Assembly (NCBI RefSeq): GCF_000585215.1
Contig: NZ_AONC01000009.1
Span: 1-64,000 of the forward strand
From: Imhoffiella purpurea
GTDB taxonomy: Bacteria; Pseudomonadota; Gammaproteobacteria; Chromatiales; Chromatiaceae
Reading direction: 5' to 3'
Length of the DNA: 64,000 nucleotides
Of this stretch, positions 19,178 to 32,691 are shown piece after piece. The position numbers and the translations under genes are program-made. The notes under the pieces are model-generated. The model was not told the DNA's origin. It saw only the letters and a program-made list of their open reading frames with translations, and searched no databases. Numbering within the stretch: the first letter of the stretch is position 1; each line of letters opens with the position of its first letter.

Positions 19178-19794
19178 GGGGTCTCCGGTGGGAGCAGTGC
19201 CTCGGCATTGGCGACGATCGCCTTGAGATCCTCGGCCATGGCCGAGCCGTCCTCCCGGTCCGGAAAGAGGGCCAGAAGATAGCCGCCCGGGGCGATGACG
19301 AAGAGCGTCAGGGGCGCATCCGCGCCGGCGCCGAGGGCGCCGCGCAGACGGGCGATCTCGTCGCCGTCGCCGCCGAGGATGTGGAGCGCGGGAGAGAGTC
19401 CGGCGAAGCGGCGCGCCAGCATGGGTTGTTCGGCGGTCGTCACCAGGACGAGCTGCAGCCGTTCGCGCAGCTCTCGCTGGTCGGCGACCCGGTTGTAGAC
19501 CTCGATCAGGCGCTGGATACCGCGCTGCCCGGAGGCATGGGAGAGGTCGCCGAAGCCGATGAGCGTCCAGCGGTCCGCGAGGCGCGTCTGGTCGAAGGGG
19601 CGGCCGAAGGCGTCACTGAGGCCGAAGCCCGGCAGGTCGCCCGGCGGCTGCAGCAGGACGCCCTCGATCGCGGGGATCTCGGCATCCGGGTGCTGATGCC
19701 GGTTGCCCCACTGATAGCCGAGCACGAAGAGCGACATGGCCCCCAGGACCACTAGCAGGCGGACCCAGAGGCTGTGTCTGTTGCGCAGGAACAT
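19174..19794 (-). CDS. SCO1/SenC-like membrane-anchored thioredoxin-fold protein lacking all cysteines
   Basis: A 206-residue protein with one N-terminal membrane helix (about 11-28) and a periplasmic thioredoxin-like domain. The pattern FGLSDAFGRPFDQTRLADRWTLIGFGD matches SCO1/SenC proteins, where the next residues are normally the copper-binding CxxxC. Here they read LSHASGQRG, and there is no cysteine anywhere in the protein. The later part (PLTLFVIAPGGYLLALF) fits the fold, but copper delivery by the usual route is unlikely. It overlaps psd by ATGA. Role unknown. Confidence 0.7.
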   Translation of the reverse strand: MFLRNRHSLWVRLLVVLGAMSLFVLGYQWGNRHQHPDAEIPAIEGVLLQPPGDLPGFGLSDAFGRPFDQTRLADRWTLIGFGDLSHASGQRGIQRLIEVYNRVADQRELRERLQLVLVTTAEQPMLARRFAGLSPALHILGGDGDEIARLRGALGAGADAPLTLFVIAPGGYLLALFPDREDGSAMAEDLKAIVANAEALLPPETP

Positions 19795-19806
19795 TCGGGT
19801 CGCCTG

Positions 19807-20994
19807 CTAAGGGGCGTTCCGGTCGAGCTCGGCGCGGACGGCCTCGAGCGCGGCGCCGGCGTCCGTGCGATGGCCCAGCGCGGCCAGTTCGTTGGCCAGT
19901 GCACCGACGCAGAGCAGGATATTGGCCGGGCGGCTGCTGTAGCCCATGAGCCCGATACGCCAGACCTTGCCGGCGAGGTCGCCCAGTCCGACGCCCAGCT
20001 CCAGGTCGTAGTGCTGGAGCAGACGGGAGCGGACCTGCGCCTCGTCGATGCCGCCGGGGACGGACACGCTGTTCAGTTGGGGCAGACGCTCCTCCTCGGG
20101 GACGATCAGCTCCAGGCCCAGCGCCTCGAGCCCCGCGCGCAGCGCGCGATGATGATGGGCGTGACGCTCCCAGGTGGCCTCGATCCCTTCCTCTGCCAGC
20201 ATCACCAGAGATTCGTGCAGCGCGTAGAGGGCGTTGACCGGGGCTGTGTGGTGATAGCTGCGTTTCTGCTCGCCGCTCCAGTAGCCCATGACCAGATTGA
20301 GGTCGAGGAACCAGCTCTGGACCCGGGTCTTGCGGTTGCGGACCTTCTCCAGGGCGCGCTCGCCGAAGGTCACGGGCGCCAGCCCCGGGGTGCAGGAGAG
20401 ACACTTCTGCGAGCCCGAATAGACGGCATCCAGTCCCCAGGCGTCCACCTCCAGCGGCGATCCGCCGAGCGAGGTGACGGCGTCGACGATGGTGAGGCAG
20501 TCGTGCCGGCGGGCGATCTCGGCCAGCGTTTTGGCGTCCGAGCAGGCGCCGGTGCTGGTCTCGGCCTGGACGAAGGCGAGCAGGCGGGCGCTGGGATGGG
20601 CCTCGAGGGTCTCCTCGACCTGATCGGGATCGACCGCGCGTCCCCAGGTGCCCTGGACGACGATGGGGATGCCGCCGGCACGCTCGACGTTCTCCTTCAT
20701 GCGTCCGCCGAAGACGCCGTTGATGCAGACCACCACCTCGTCGCCCGGCTCGACCAGGTTGACGAAGCAGGTCTCCATGCCGGCCGAGCCCGGGGCCGAG
20801 ACCGGCATGGTCAGGGCGTTGCGGGTGCGGAAGGCGAGACGGAGCAGTTCCTTGAGTTCGTCCATCATGGTCACGAAGGCCGGGTCCAGGTGCCCAATGG
20901 TGGGGCGGGCGAGCGCGGCCAGTACGCGAGGGTGGACATCGGCGGGGCCCGGCCCCATTAGGGTTCGGACCGGCGGATTGAAGGAACGGATCAT
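19807..20994 (-). CDS. PLP-dependent alanine/serine-glyoxylate-type aminotransferase
   Basis: A 395-residue class V aminotransferase. It begins [20 protein letters not shown], typical of alanine-glyoxylate and serine-glyoxylate aminotransferases. The PLP lysine is in [13 protein letters not shown], the cofactor Asp in [11 protein letters not shown], and the C-terminal RIGLMGYSS motif is present. It would convert glyoxylate to glycine in the cytoplasm; whether the donor is serine or alanine cannot be told. The start is the ATG at 20994; the 92 extra upstream codons of the frame have no family match. It ends 12 bases before the SCO1-like gene and may lead that operon. Confidence 0.92.
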   Translation of the reverse strand: MIRSFNPPVRTLMGPGPADVHPRVLAALARPTIGHLDPAFVTMMDELKELLRLAFRTRNALTMPVSAPGSAGMETCFVNLVEPGDEVVVCINGVFGGRMKENVERAGGIPIVVQGTWGRAVDPDQVEETLEAHPSARLLAFVQAETSTGACSDAKTLAEIARRHDCLTIVDAVTSLGGSPLEVDAWGLDAVYSGSQKCLSCTPGLAPVTFGERALEKVRNRKTRVQSWFLDLNLVMGYWSGEQKRSYHHTAPVNALYALHESLVMLAEEGIEATWERHAHHHRALRAGLEALGLELIVPEEERLPQLNSVSVPGGIDEAQVRSRLLQHYDLELGVGLGDLAGKVWRIGLMGYSSRPANILLCVGALANELAALGHRTDAGAALEAVRAELDRNAP

Positions 20995-21169
20995 GATGCG
21001 GCCTTCCGGGAGTCTGTCGGTGGTGGCGATCCGGACGCGTCGCTGGCGGCAACAAGAGTCCGCCGGATTCGCTCGGATTTCGCGATGGACAGGCGAGTAT
21101 AGATGCCGGCCCATGGCCGGCTCAAGGCAATGTCCGCCGGCCAACAATCCCCTGCTTCGAGAGGACGCT

Positions 21170-21571
21170 ATGGATCGACAGACAGACAAGACCGATGCCG
21201 AGTGGCGCACCGAGCTGACGCCGGAGCAGTTCCGGGTGTGCCGACAGAAGGGGACCGAGCCGCCCTTCACCGGGCGGTATCATGCCTTCAAGGATCCGGG
21301 GCTCTATCGTTGCACCTGTTGCGGGGAGCCGCTGTTTCGCTCCGAGGAGAAGTTCGACTCGGGCACCGGCTGGCCGAGTTTCTGGCAGCCAGCGGATGAG
21401 GCCGCCGTCGCCACCGAGGAGGACCGAAGCCATGGCATGCGGCGGACCGAGGTGACGTGCGCGAGCTGCGGGGCCCATCTCGGGCACGTCTTCCCGGACG
21501 GACCGCGTCCGACCGGGCTGCGCTATTGCATCAACTCGGTGTCGCTCGAATTCGACCCCGAAGGCCCCTGA
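21170..21571 (+). CDS. msrB: Peptide methionine (R)-S-oxide reductase MsrB
   Basis: A 133-residue MsrB that reduces the R form of methionine sulfoxide in proteins. The structural zinc Cys pairs are at 48/51 (RCTCC) and 97/100 (CASC). The catalytic Cys120 sits in RYCINSVSL, and [10 protein letters not shown] is the family hallmark. The ATG at 21170 follows a GAGAGG ribosome site; the long upstream frame is not coding. It is divergent from the aminotransferase, with about 175 bases between them, and converges with the secreted protein. Confidence 0.96.
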   Translation: MDRQTDKTDAEWRTELTPEQFRVCRQKGTEPPFTGRYHAFKDPGLYRCTCCGEPLFRSEEKFDSGTGWPSFWQPADEAAVATEEDRSHGMRRTEVTCASCGAHLGHVFPDGPRPTGLRYCINSVSLEFDPEGP

Positions 21572-21613
21572 CCGGGGTCCGAGTCCCCGATGTCGCGGGC
21601 TTCCTCGCCGGCC

Positions 21614-22204
21614 TCACCGATCCTTGTCCTCGGGACCGCTATCCTCGGTCGAGCCCGAACCCAGCAGTCCCGAGGTCGCGCCCAGTCCGGGCACCTCGAA
21701 ACGCATCTCCGGCCAGATGGCGAGTCCCTTGGCGGCGGAGATGGTGCCTCCGCTCTCCTCGTCGATGCTGGTTCCGCTCAGGGCCGTGCGGACCACCATC
21801 GGGCTCTGGCCGCTGATTCCGGAGAGCTTGCCGGTTCCCCCGGTGAGGGTGAAGGTGCCCTTGCAGGATCCGGGTTCCCCATTGCAGTCGAACTCGGCAT
21901 AGACATAATCGCCCATGGCGCTTTCGATCGTGCAGTAGCCATGTCCCTCCAGGGTGTTGGGGATGACATGGATGAGCTGGGTCGAGGGGCAAGTGAAGAG
22001 CGCGGTGTCGAGCAGCCCGTCGCCCTGTTCGATGTACATGATCCCCTCGAAGGTGCCGATGAACTGGAGCTTGTCCACCGCGACCTGAAAGAGTTGCCCA
22101 TTGGCCTCCCAGGGGGCCAGGATCTTGGCCGTTCCAACCTCCGCGGCAAGGGGCTGAGACAGGATGGAAAGGGTGACGGGCAGCGATAGGACCAGGCTGC
22201 GCAT
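21614..22204 (-). CDS. Secreted protein of unknown function
   Basis: A 196-residue protein with a clear signal peptide (cleavage near AEVG at about residue 21). The mature part is predicted mostly beta and includes the motif FTLTGGTGKLSGISG, found in several beta-barrel secreted families, and three or four cysteines that could form disulfides. The last 30 residues are low-complexity, rich in Gly, Ser and acids. I do not recognise the family. It converges with msrB. Confidence 0.72.
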   Translation of the reverse strand: MRSLVLSLPVTLSILSQPLAAEVGTAKILAPWEANGQLFQVAVDKLQFIGTFEGIMYIEQGDGLLDTALFTCPSTQLIHVIPNTLEGHGYCTIESAMGDYVYAEFDCNGEPGSCKGTFTLTGGTGKLSGISGQSPMVVRTALSGTSIDEESGGTISAAKGLAIWPEMRFEVPGLGATSGLLGSGSTEDSGPEDKDR

Positions 22205-22511
22205 GGATGGCTCCGGGGGTGCTCGAATGCTGGGCAGGTTGTTGATGTGGCGGGGATTCTAGGGCAGCCCGGGTGCGGCGTCGATGCCGATTTGATCCGA
22301 TATTCGGACTCGGCTATCAAGGCTCATCGGCTGTGTCGCATCGAACGGATCTTGGGCATTGGTAGACAGGGAGCGGATCAGGGACGTCTTGCCGATGCGC
22401 CGATGACCGAACCTATGCCCAGACCCCTCGGATACATCAAATGCGTTTTACAGTGATTTCGGTGTAGAACACATCGAACAGAGGCGGTTGATCGGTCGAG
22501 AGGGTTGGGCG
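22205..22511. promoter_or_regulatory. Divergent intergenic region before the RimB-like gene
   Basis: About 307 bases between two divergent genes, so it should hold two promoters. No clear consensus hexamer pair, repeat or terminator was identified. Confidence 0.3.
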
Positions 22512-23051
22512 ATGGCTGAGAGTAAGACTGAATCCATATGTCTGGGCTGGCGCGAGTGGCTGGAGTTGCCCGACCTCGGGCTTGCTTGCATCAAGGCCAA
22601 GGTGGATACGGGGGCCCGTACCTCGACCTTGCATGCCTTCTATGTCGAGCCGTTCGAGCGTGACGCACTCTTGCACGTGCGCTTCGGGGTGCATCCACTG
22701 CAGCATCGCGACGATCTCGTGGTGCACTGCGAGGCTCCGGTCATCGACCGGCGCCAGGTGAGCGATTCCGGCGGCCATCGCGAGGAGCGCTACGTCATCG
22801 AGACCCATGTCCGGGTGGGCGGCCGGTCGTGGCCGATCGAGGTGACCCTGACCAATCGCGAGAGCATGCTGTTCCGCATGCTGCTCGGGCGCACCGCGAT
22901 CGCCGGTCGCGCCCTGGTGGATCCGGGCGGTTCCTTCCTGGCCGGCCGGGTGGCGCGTCCCTGGGAGCGTTATCCGGACGGAGGCGTATCCCAGGACGCT
23001 CGGGACGCCGGCGAATCGGGGGTTCTCGCCGATTCCGCCTCTCGGGGCTGA
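22512..23051 (+). CDS. RimB-type retropepsin-like aspartyl protease (RimK/LysX C-terminal-like)
   Basis: A 179-residue protein of the family once annotated as ATP-dependent zinc protease, now linked to RimB. The retropepsin motif is KAKVDTGARTSTLHAF, with Asp in DTG as the likely catalytic residue, and the C-terminal part has MLLGRTAIAGRALVDP, as in RimB proteins. The ATG at 22512 is chosen because the family begins close to it and GAGAGGG precedes it; a TTG 24 bases earlier is possible. RimB usually sits with the ATP-grasp enzyme RimK; here the next gene is a different, circularly permuted ATP-grasp protein. Confidence 0.82.
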   Translation: MAESKTESICLGWREWLELPDLGLACIKAKVDTGARTSTLHAFYVEPFERDALLHVRFGVHPLQHRDDLVVHCEAPVIDRRQVSDSGGHREERYVIETHVRVGGRSWPIEVTLTNRESMLFRMLLGRTAIAGRALVDPGGSFLAGRVARPWERYPDGGVSQDARDAGESGVLADSASRG

Positions 23052-23244
23052 CGGGATGGACTTGTCCCACGGCTCTCCAGCATACTGATGTCCAGGTCGC
23101 GGCCATCCGTGGTTGCCTGACATTCCTGCTCCGGCCGGCCTCTCGGGGCTGCCCGGATCCTCTTCAAATGTCTCGGAAGAGCCCCGCGTCGCCGGTGCTC
23201 GATCGCGCCAGATCGGGATGGGGCTCGGTGACTGAGTGGATGCC

Positions 23245-24705
23245 ATGAGTATCGATTGGAACGCATATCCCTGCGCGGATTTCTACGACGAACTGGTCGC
23301 CGAGCCCGGCTGCGGGCGTCCGGCCGTGGAAGGTCTGCTGGCCGATCTCGAGGCCCTGGGGCCCGATGAGCTGGTCGCCCGGCAGGAGGCGGCCAACGTC
23401 TCCATCAAGGAGATGGGCATCACCTTCACCGTCTATTCGGAGGAGGGCGGCACCATCGACCGCACCTGGCCCTTCGACATCATCCCCCGCATCATTCCCC
23501 AATCCGAGTGGGAACAGGTGGAGGCCGGGCTGAAGCAGCGGGTCCAGGCGCTCAACCTCTTCATCGACGATCTCTACCACGATCAGAAGATCATTGCCGA
23601 CGGCGTCTTCCCGCGCGAGGTGCTGGCCAAGTCGGTCAACTTCCGGCCCCAATGCGTCGGGGTATCGCCCCCGCTCGGGATCTGGGCCCATATCTGCGGC
23701 TCCGACCTGGTACGCGACGGCGACGGGACCATCTACGTCCTGGAGGACAATCTGCGCGTCCCCTCCGGCGTCTCCTACATGCTGGAGAACCGGCTGGTGA
23801 CCAAGCGGGTCTTCCCGGAGCTCTTCGAGCACTATGCCCCGCTGCCGGTCGACGACTATCCATCCCAGCTCTTCGATACATTGGCCGCGCTCTCGCCCCG
23901 GCCGGCCGACTATCCGGAGGTGGTGGTGCTCACGCCGGGCATCTACAACTCGGCCTATTTCGAGCACGCCTATCTGGCCCAGCAGATGGGCTGCGAGCTG
24001 GTGGAGGGGCGCGACCTCTTCGTCGACGACGACGATTGCGTCTACATGCGCACCGTCGACGGCGCCTCGCGGGTCGACGTCGTCTATCGCCGCATCGACG
24101 ATCTTTTCCTGGACCCCGAGGCATTCCACCCGGATTCCGCTCTCGGCGTTCCCGGGCTGATGCGGGCCTGGAAGGCGGGCAAGGTCGCCCTGGCCAATGC
24201 CCCGGGGGCGGGCGTCGCCGACGACAAGGTGGTCTACGCCTTCGTGCCCGAGATCATCCGCTACTATCTGGACGCCGAACCCATCATCCCGAACGTGCCG
24301 ACCTACCGCTGCATGGACCCCGACTCCCTGGCCTATACCCTGGAGCACATGGAGGAACTGGTGGTCAAGCCGGCGAACGAGTCGGGCGGCTACGGTATGC
24401 TGGTCGGTCCGGCCTCGACCAAGGCCGAGCGCGAGACCTTCGCCGAGCTGGTCAAGAAGGATCCGCGCAACTACATCTCCCAGCCGGCGCTCAAGCTCTC
24501 GACCGTGCCGACCATCATCGGCAGCAAGCTGGAGCCGCGCCACGTCGATCTGCGCCCATTCATCCTCTCCGCCGATCGTCAGCAGGTCACCATGGGCGGT
24601 CTGACGCGGGTCGCCATGCGCAAGGGATCGCTGGTGGTCAATTCATCCCAGGGCGGCGGCAGCAAGGACACCTGGATCCTGCCCGAACAGCCGGAAGGGA
24701 ACTAG
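23245..24705 (+). CDS. Circularly permuted ATP-grasp protein (DUF404/DUF407)
   Basis: A 486-residue protein of the type 2 circularly permuted ATP-grasp family. The family pattern is clear: DGVFPREVLAKSVNFRPQCVGV, YVLEDNLRVPSGVSYMLENR, VKPANESGGYGMLVGP and the end SSQGGGSKDTWIL. Such enzymes are expected to form amide bonds using ATP, but no substrate is established. A GTG nine bases upstream is the alternative start. It is followed by an alpha-E gene 14 bases later, the standard pairing for this family; the transglutaminase gene often found with them is absent. Confidence 0.92.
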   Translation: MSIDWNAYPCADFYDELVAEPGCGRPAVEGLLADLEALGPDELVARQEAANVSIKEMGITFTVYSEEGGTIDRTWPFDIIPRIIPQSEWEQVEAGLKQRVQALNLFIDDLYHDQKIIADGVFPREVLAKSVNFRPQCVGVSPPLGIWAHICGSDLVRDGDGTIYVLEDNLRVPSGVSYMLENRLVTKRVFPELFEHYAPLPVDDYPSQLFDTLAALSPRPADYPEVVVLTPGIYNSAYFEHAYLAQQMGCELVEGRDLFVDDDDCVYMRTVDGASRVDVVYRRIDDLFLDPEAFHPDSALGVPGLMRAWKAGKVALANAPGAGVADDKVVYAFVPEIIRYYLDAEPIIPNVPTYRCMDPDSLAYTLEHMEELVVKPANESGGYGMLVGPASTKAERETFAELVKKDPRNYISQPALKLSTVPTIIGSKLEPRHVDLRPFILSADRQQVTMGGLTRVAMRKGSLVVNSSQGGGSKDTWILPEQPEGN

Positions 24706-24719
24706 GAGGAGCGCATCCA

Positions 24720-25682
24720 ATGCTGTCGCGTGTCGCTGAGAACATCTACTGGCTGTCGCGTTACGTCGAGCGTGCCGAGAACACGGCCCGTATCGTCACG
24801 GTCAACGCCAATCTGCTGATGGACCTGCCCCGAGGCATCGCCCCCGGGTGGCGTCCGCTGATCGACATCACGGGCGCCAACGCCCTCTTCGAGGAGCACC
24901 ACAAGGAATACGGCGAGCGCCAGGTGGTGCGCTTCCTGATCGGCGACGAGCGCAACGCCGGCTCCATCCTCTCGGCCCTGGTCGCCGCGCGCGAGAACTG
25001 CCGCACCATCCGCGATTTCGTCCCGCGCGAGGCCTGGGAGCTTCTCAACGAGCTCTATCTCTATGCTCGCGAGGAGCTCTCCAGAGGCACCACCAAGAGC
25101 GGCAGGCATGCCTATCTCAAGCACCTGATCCAGGGCACCCAGACCATCTCGGGCATGCTCTCGGGGACCATGCTGCACGATCAGGGATACGATTTCCTGC
25201 ATCTGGGGCGCTTTCTCGAACGCGCCGACATGACCACCCGCATCATCGACGTGCGCTCGGCCAATCTGCTCCCGGAGGAGACCACCGATCTGCGTCCCTT
25301 CGAGACCATCCAATGGGTCAGCGTGCTCAAGTCGCTCACCGGCTATCAGGCCTATCGGCGCAGCGAGCAGGTGCGGGTCCAGCGCGGTCCCGTGCTGCGC
25401 TTCCTGTTCCAGCACCAGGACTTCCCGCGCTCGGTGCGCTTCAGCGTCGATTCGCTGCAGACCGGTCTCGCCAAGCTGCCCCGCAACGAGGGGGCGCTGC
25501 GCGTGGCGGGCCGGCTCAAGCGTACGCTCGAGGGCGTCGAGCCGCGCCGGCTCAATCAGCAGCAGCTCAAGCAGTTCGTCGACGATCTGCAGGTCGGCAT
25601 CGGCGAGCTGCACGACGAGATCGCCCGGACCTGGTTTCCGCCCCCGCTCGGGATGGAGAGCCAGTCCCAGTCTCAGGGGTGA
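24720..25682 (+). CDS. Alpha-E domain protein (DUF403)
   Basis: A 320-residue all-helical protein that begins MLSRVAENIYWLSRYVERAENTAR, the signature of the alpha-E family. Other family features are RENCRTIRDFVPREAWE and YDFLHLGRFLERADMTTRIIDVR. AGGAGG just before the ATG is a strong ribosome site. It is the obligate partner of the ATP-grasp gene upstream and is presumed to act with it, but its activity is not known. Its last ten bases overlap the end of the convergent YihY gene. Confidence 0.94.
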   Translation: MLSRVAENIYWLSRYVERAENTARIVTVNANLLMDLPRGIAPGWRPLIDITGANALFEEHHKEYGERQVVRFLIGDERNAGSILSALVAARENCRTIRDFVPREAWELLNELYLYAREELSRGTTKSGRHAYLKHLIQGTQTISGMLSGTMLHDQGYDFLHLGRFLERADMTTRIIDVRSANLLPEETTDLRPFETIQWVSVLKSLTGYQAYRRSEQVRVQRGPVLRFLFQHQDFPRSVRFSVDSLQTGLAKLPRNEGALRVAGRLKRTLEGVEPRRLNQQQLKQFVDDLQVGIGELHDEIARTWFPPPLGMESQSQSQG

Positions 25683-27028
25683 GTCGATGCCGGAGGGGCC
25701 GGGATCTCCCGGGTCGCCAGTTCCCGTAGTGTCACTCCCTTCAGGGATTCGGCGAGCGCGGCGTCGATCCGGGATTCGATTTCGCGAACCGAGGTGTTCC
25801 TCGCCTCCGCCCGATAGCCCCCGTTCGTCTCCTCGAAGGCGCGGATCGCGTCCAGCAGGTCCTTGACCCCGATCGATTCGGGTGCTCTGGCGAGCACGTA
25901 GCAGGGCGGGTCTTCCGGTAGGGTCGGGAGGATGATGTCGGTCTTGCGCAGCATTCCCAGGATGCAGCCGACCAGGTTGCGCGGTATCTGCAGCCGTTTC
26001 GCCAGCGTCTCCTCGTTCAAGGGCGGCCCGCCCTCGAGAAAGCGTTCGGCGATCGAGACGGCGACCGAGAGCGCCATGCGTTCGCGCACCCGGTTGCTCA
26101 GCCGGGCGTCACGGTCGCGGGCGGTCAGATGCTCCGGGTGCTGGTGGTAGAAGGCGATCGAGGCTCCCAGGAGCAGGATCAGCCAGCCGAGATAGACCCA
26201 GATCATGAAGAGGATGAGGATCGCCAGGCTCGAATAGACGGCGGTGTACTGGGTCGAGCCGGCCATCACATTGCCGAAGATGGATCCCGCGGTTTCCCAC
26301 AAGAGTCCGGCGATCAGCGCCCCGAGCATGGCCGAGGCCGGATGGACGCGGGTGTTGGGCACGAACAGATAGACGAAGGCGAAGGTGAGCGTGATCATCA
26401 CATAGGGGGCGAGCAGGCTCAGCGTCTCCATGAGCGCGCCCATGGGCGCGATGTGCATCACCGACTGGACGAAATGGCTGTTGCCGAGCGAGGCCGACAG
26501 GCCCACAGCGCCGAAGAAGAGTACCGGACCGAGCGTGAGCAGGCTGAGATACTGGGTGAAGCGTTGAGTGAGTGGGCGCACGTTGGTGACGCGCCAGGCA
26601 TAGTTGAAGGCCTGCTCGATCTTCTGGATCAGGCTGACGACGGTGTAGAGCAGCATCGCCAGACCCACGGATCCCAGGACCCCGACCTGCATCTTGTCGA
26701 CGAAGCCGATGATCCGGGTGGTGATCTCGCGGCCGTTCTCGCCCAGCGGTGCCAGCGCATTGCCCAGCAGGGGTTCGAGCTGGTTGTGGACGCCGAACCC
26801 CTTGAGCACCGAGAAGCTGACCGCGAGCAGGGGCACCAGCGACAGGAGCGTGGTGTAGACCAGGCTCATGGCGTGCAGCGACAGATTGCTCTGGGTCATG
26901 TCCCGCGCCAGCGCATAGAGCAGACGCCCCGACCAGACGAGCCGGACCTTCCAGCCAGGAAGGGCGTCCAGCGGTTGCTTCCAGAGTACCGACTCGAGGC
27001 GTTCGGAAAGACTCGAATCCGTCTTCAT
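25673..27028 (-). CDS. YihY/BrkB-family inner-membrane protein with C-terminal winged-helix-like extension
   Basis: A 451-residue protein. Residues about 30-300 form the six-helix YihY/virulence factor BrkB domain (HAMSLVYTTLLSLVPLLAV, MLLYTVVSLIQKIEQAFNYAWRV, YSSLAILILFMIWVYLGWLI). Residues about 315-450 are soluble; NEETLAKRLQIPRNLVGCILGMLRKTD looks like a winged helix of the kind seen at the end of many BrkB proteins. The family was once called ribonuclease BN by mistake. Its function is unknown. Confidence 0.9.
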   Translation of the reverse strand: MKTDSSLSERLESVLWKQPLDALPGWKVRLVWSGRLLYALARDMTQSNLSLHAMSLVYTTLLSLVPLLAVSFSVLKGFGVHNQLEPLLGNALAPLGENGREITTRIIGFVDKMQVGVLGSVGLAMLLYTVVSLIQKIEQAFNYAWRVTNVRPLTQRFTQYLSLLTLGPVLFFGAVGLSASLGNSHFVQSVMHIAPMGALMETLSLLAPYVMITLTFAFVYLFVPNTRVHPASAMLGALIAGLLWETAGSIFGNVMAGSTQYTAVYSSLAILILFMIWVYLGWLILLLGASIAFYHQHPEHLTARDRDARLSNRVRERMALSVAVSIAERFLEGGPPLNEETLAKRLQIPRNLVGCILGMLRKTDIILPTLPEDPPCYVLARAPESIGVKDLLDAIRAFEETNGGYRAEARNTSVREIESRIDAALAESLKGVTLRELATREIPAPPASTHP

Positions 27029-27104
27029 GCCCTCACCTCAGCTTGTATGCGCTCGATGTGCGCCGATTTCGATCATCCGGTCCGAGTAGGAGCAAAACGA
27101 TCCC

Positions 27105-27617
27105 ATGCCGTCATCCATCCACGCCATACTGATGTTGATCTGCTGTCTGGTTCCTCTCACCGGCCAGGCTCAGGACCTGCTGTCGCCGGTCCCGGACCGG
27201 CCGCGTGCGTCCGACTTCGCGCTGGCCGATATCGACGGCCAGGTGCATCGGCTCTCGGATTACCACGGAAGGCCGCTGCTGCTCAACTTCTGGGCGACCT
27301 GGTGCCCGCCCTGTCGTGCCGAGATGCCGTCCCTCCAGCGGGCCCACGAGCAGCTGGAGCCCGAGGGCATCGGGGTGATGGCGATCAATGTCGGTGAGGA
27401 TCCGGGCGCGATCGCCGCATTCCTCGAATTCTCTCGGATCAGCCTGCCACTACCGATGGACAGGGATACCCGAGTCGCGCAGCGCTATCCCGTGGTGGGC
27501 CTCCCGACCACCTTCGTCATCGGTCCCAATGGCCGGATCCAGCTCAGCGCGGCCGGTGAGCTGCAATGGGACGATCCGGCGATTCTCGACCAGATCCGGG
27601 CCTTGAAGGCTCGCTGA
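27105..27617 (+). CDS. TlpA/ResA-like periplasmic thiol-disulfide oxidoreductase
   Basis: A 170-residue thioredoxin-fold protein exported by an N-terminal signal peptide (about 1-22, ending GQAQ). The active site is WCPPC with Cys67 and Cys70, followed by GLPTTFVI with the cis-Pro loop. It probably keeps periplasmic thiols reduced, for example in cytochrome c or oxidase assembly. It stands alone between the YihY gene and dnaE. Confidence 0.9.
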   Translation: MPSSIHAILMLICCLVPLTGQAQDLLSPVPDRPRASDFALADIDGQVHRLSDYHGRPLLLNFWATWCPPCRAEMPSLQRAHEQLEPEGIGVMAINVGEDPGAIAAFLEFSRISLPLPMDRDTRVAQRYPVVGLPTTFVIGPNGRIQLSAAGELQWDDPAILDQIRALKAR

Positions 27618-27786
27618 TCGCCTATTGCCGGCACCTCGGGCCGGCGTCGGGCGCCGTCGCTCGGGCACCTATCCAGAGGCGCCCGGCGATGGGAATTTCC
27701 AACTCGGCTGCGGCCGGCGCGATCGTTAGACTAACCCCCTCGCGTTACGCATTCCCCCTCTTCGCTCACAGACACGCAGGGCTCCC

Positions 27787-32682
<4,896 letters not shown>

Positions 32683-32691
32683 CGGGGATCC

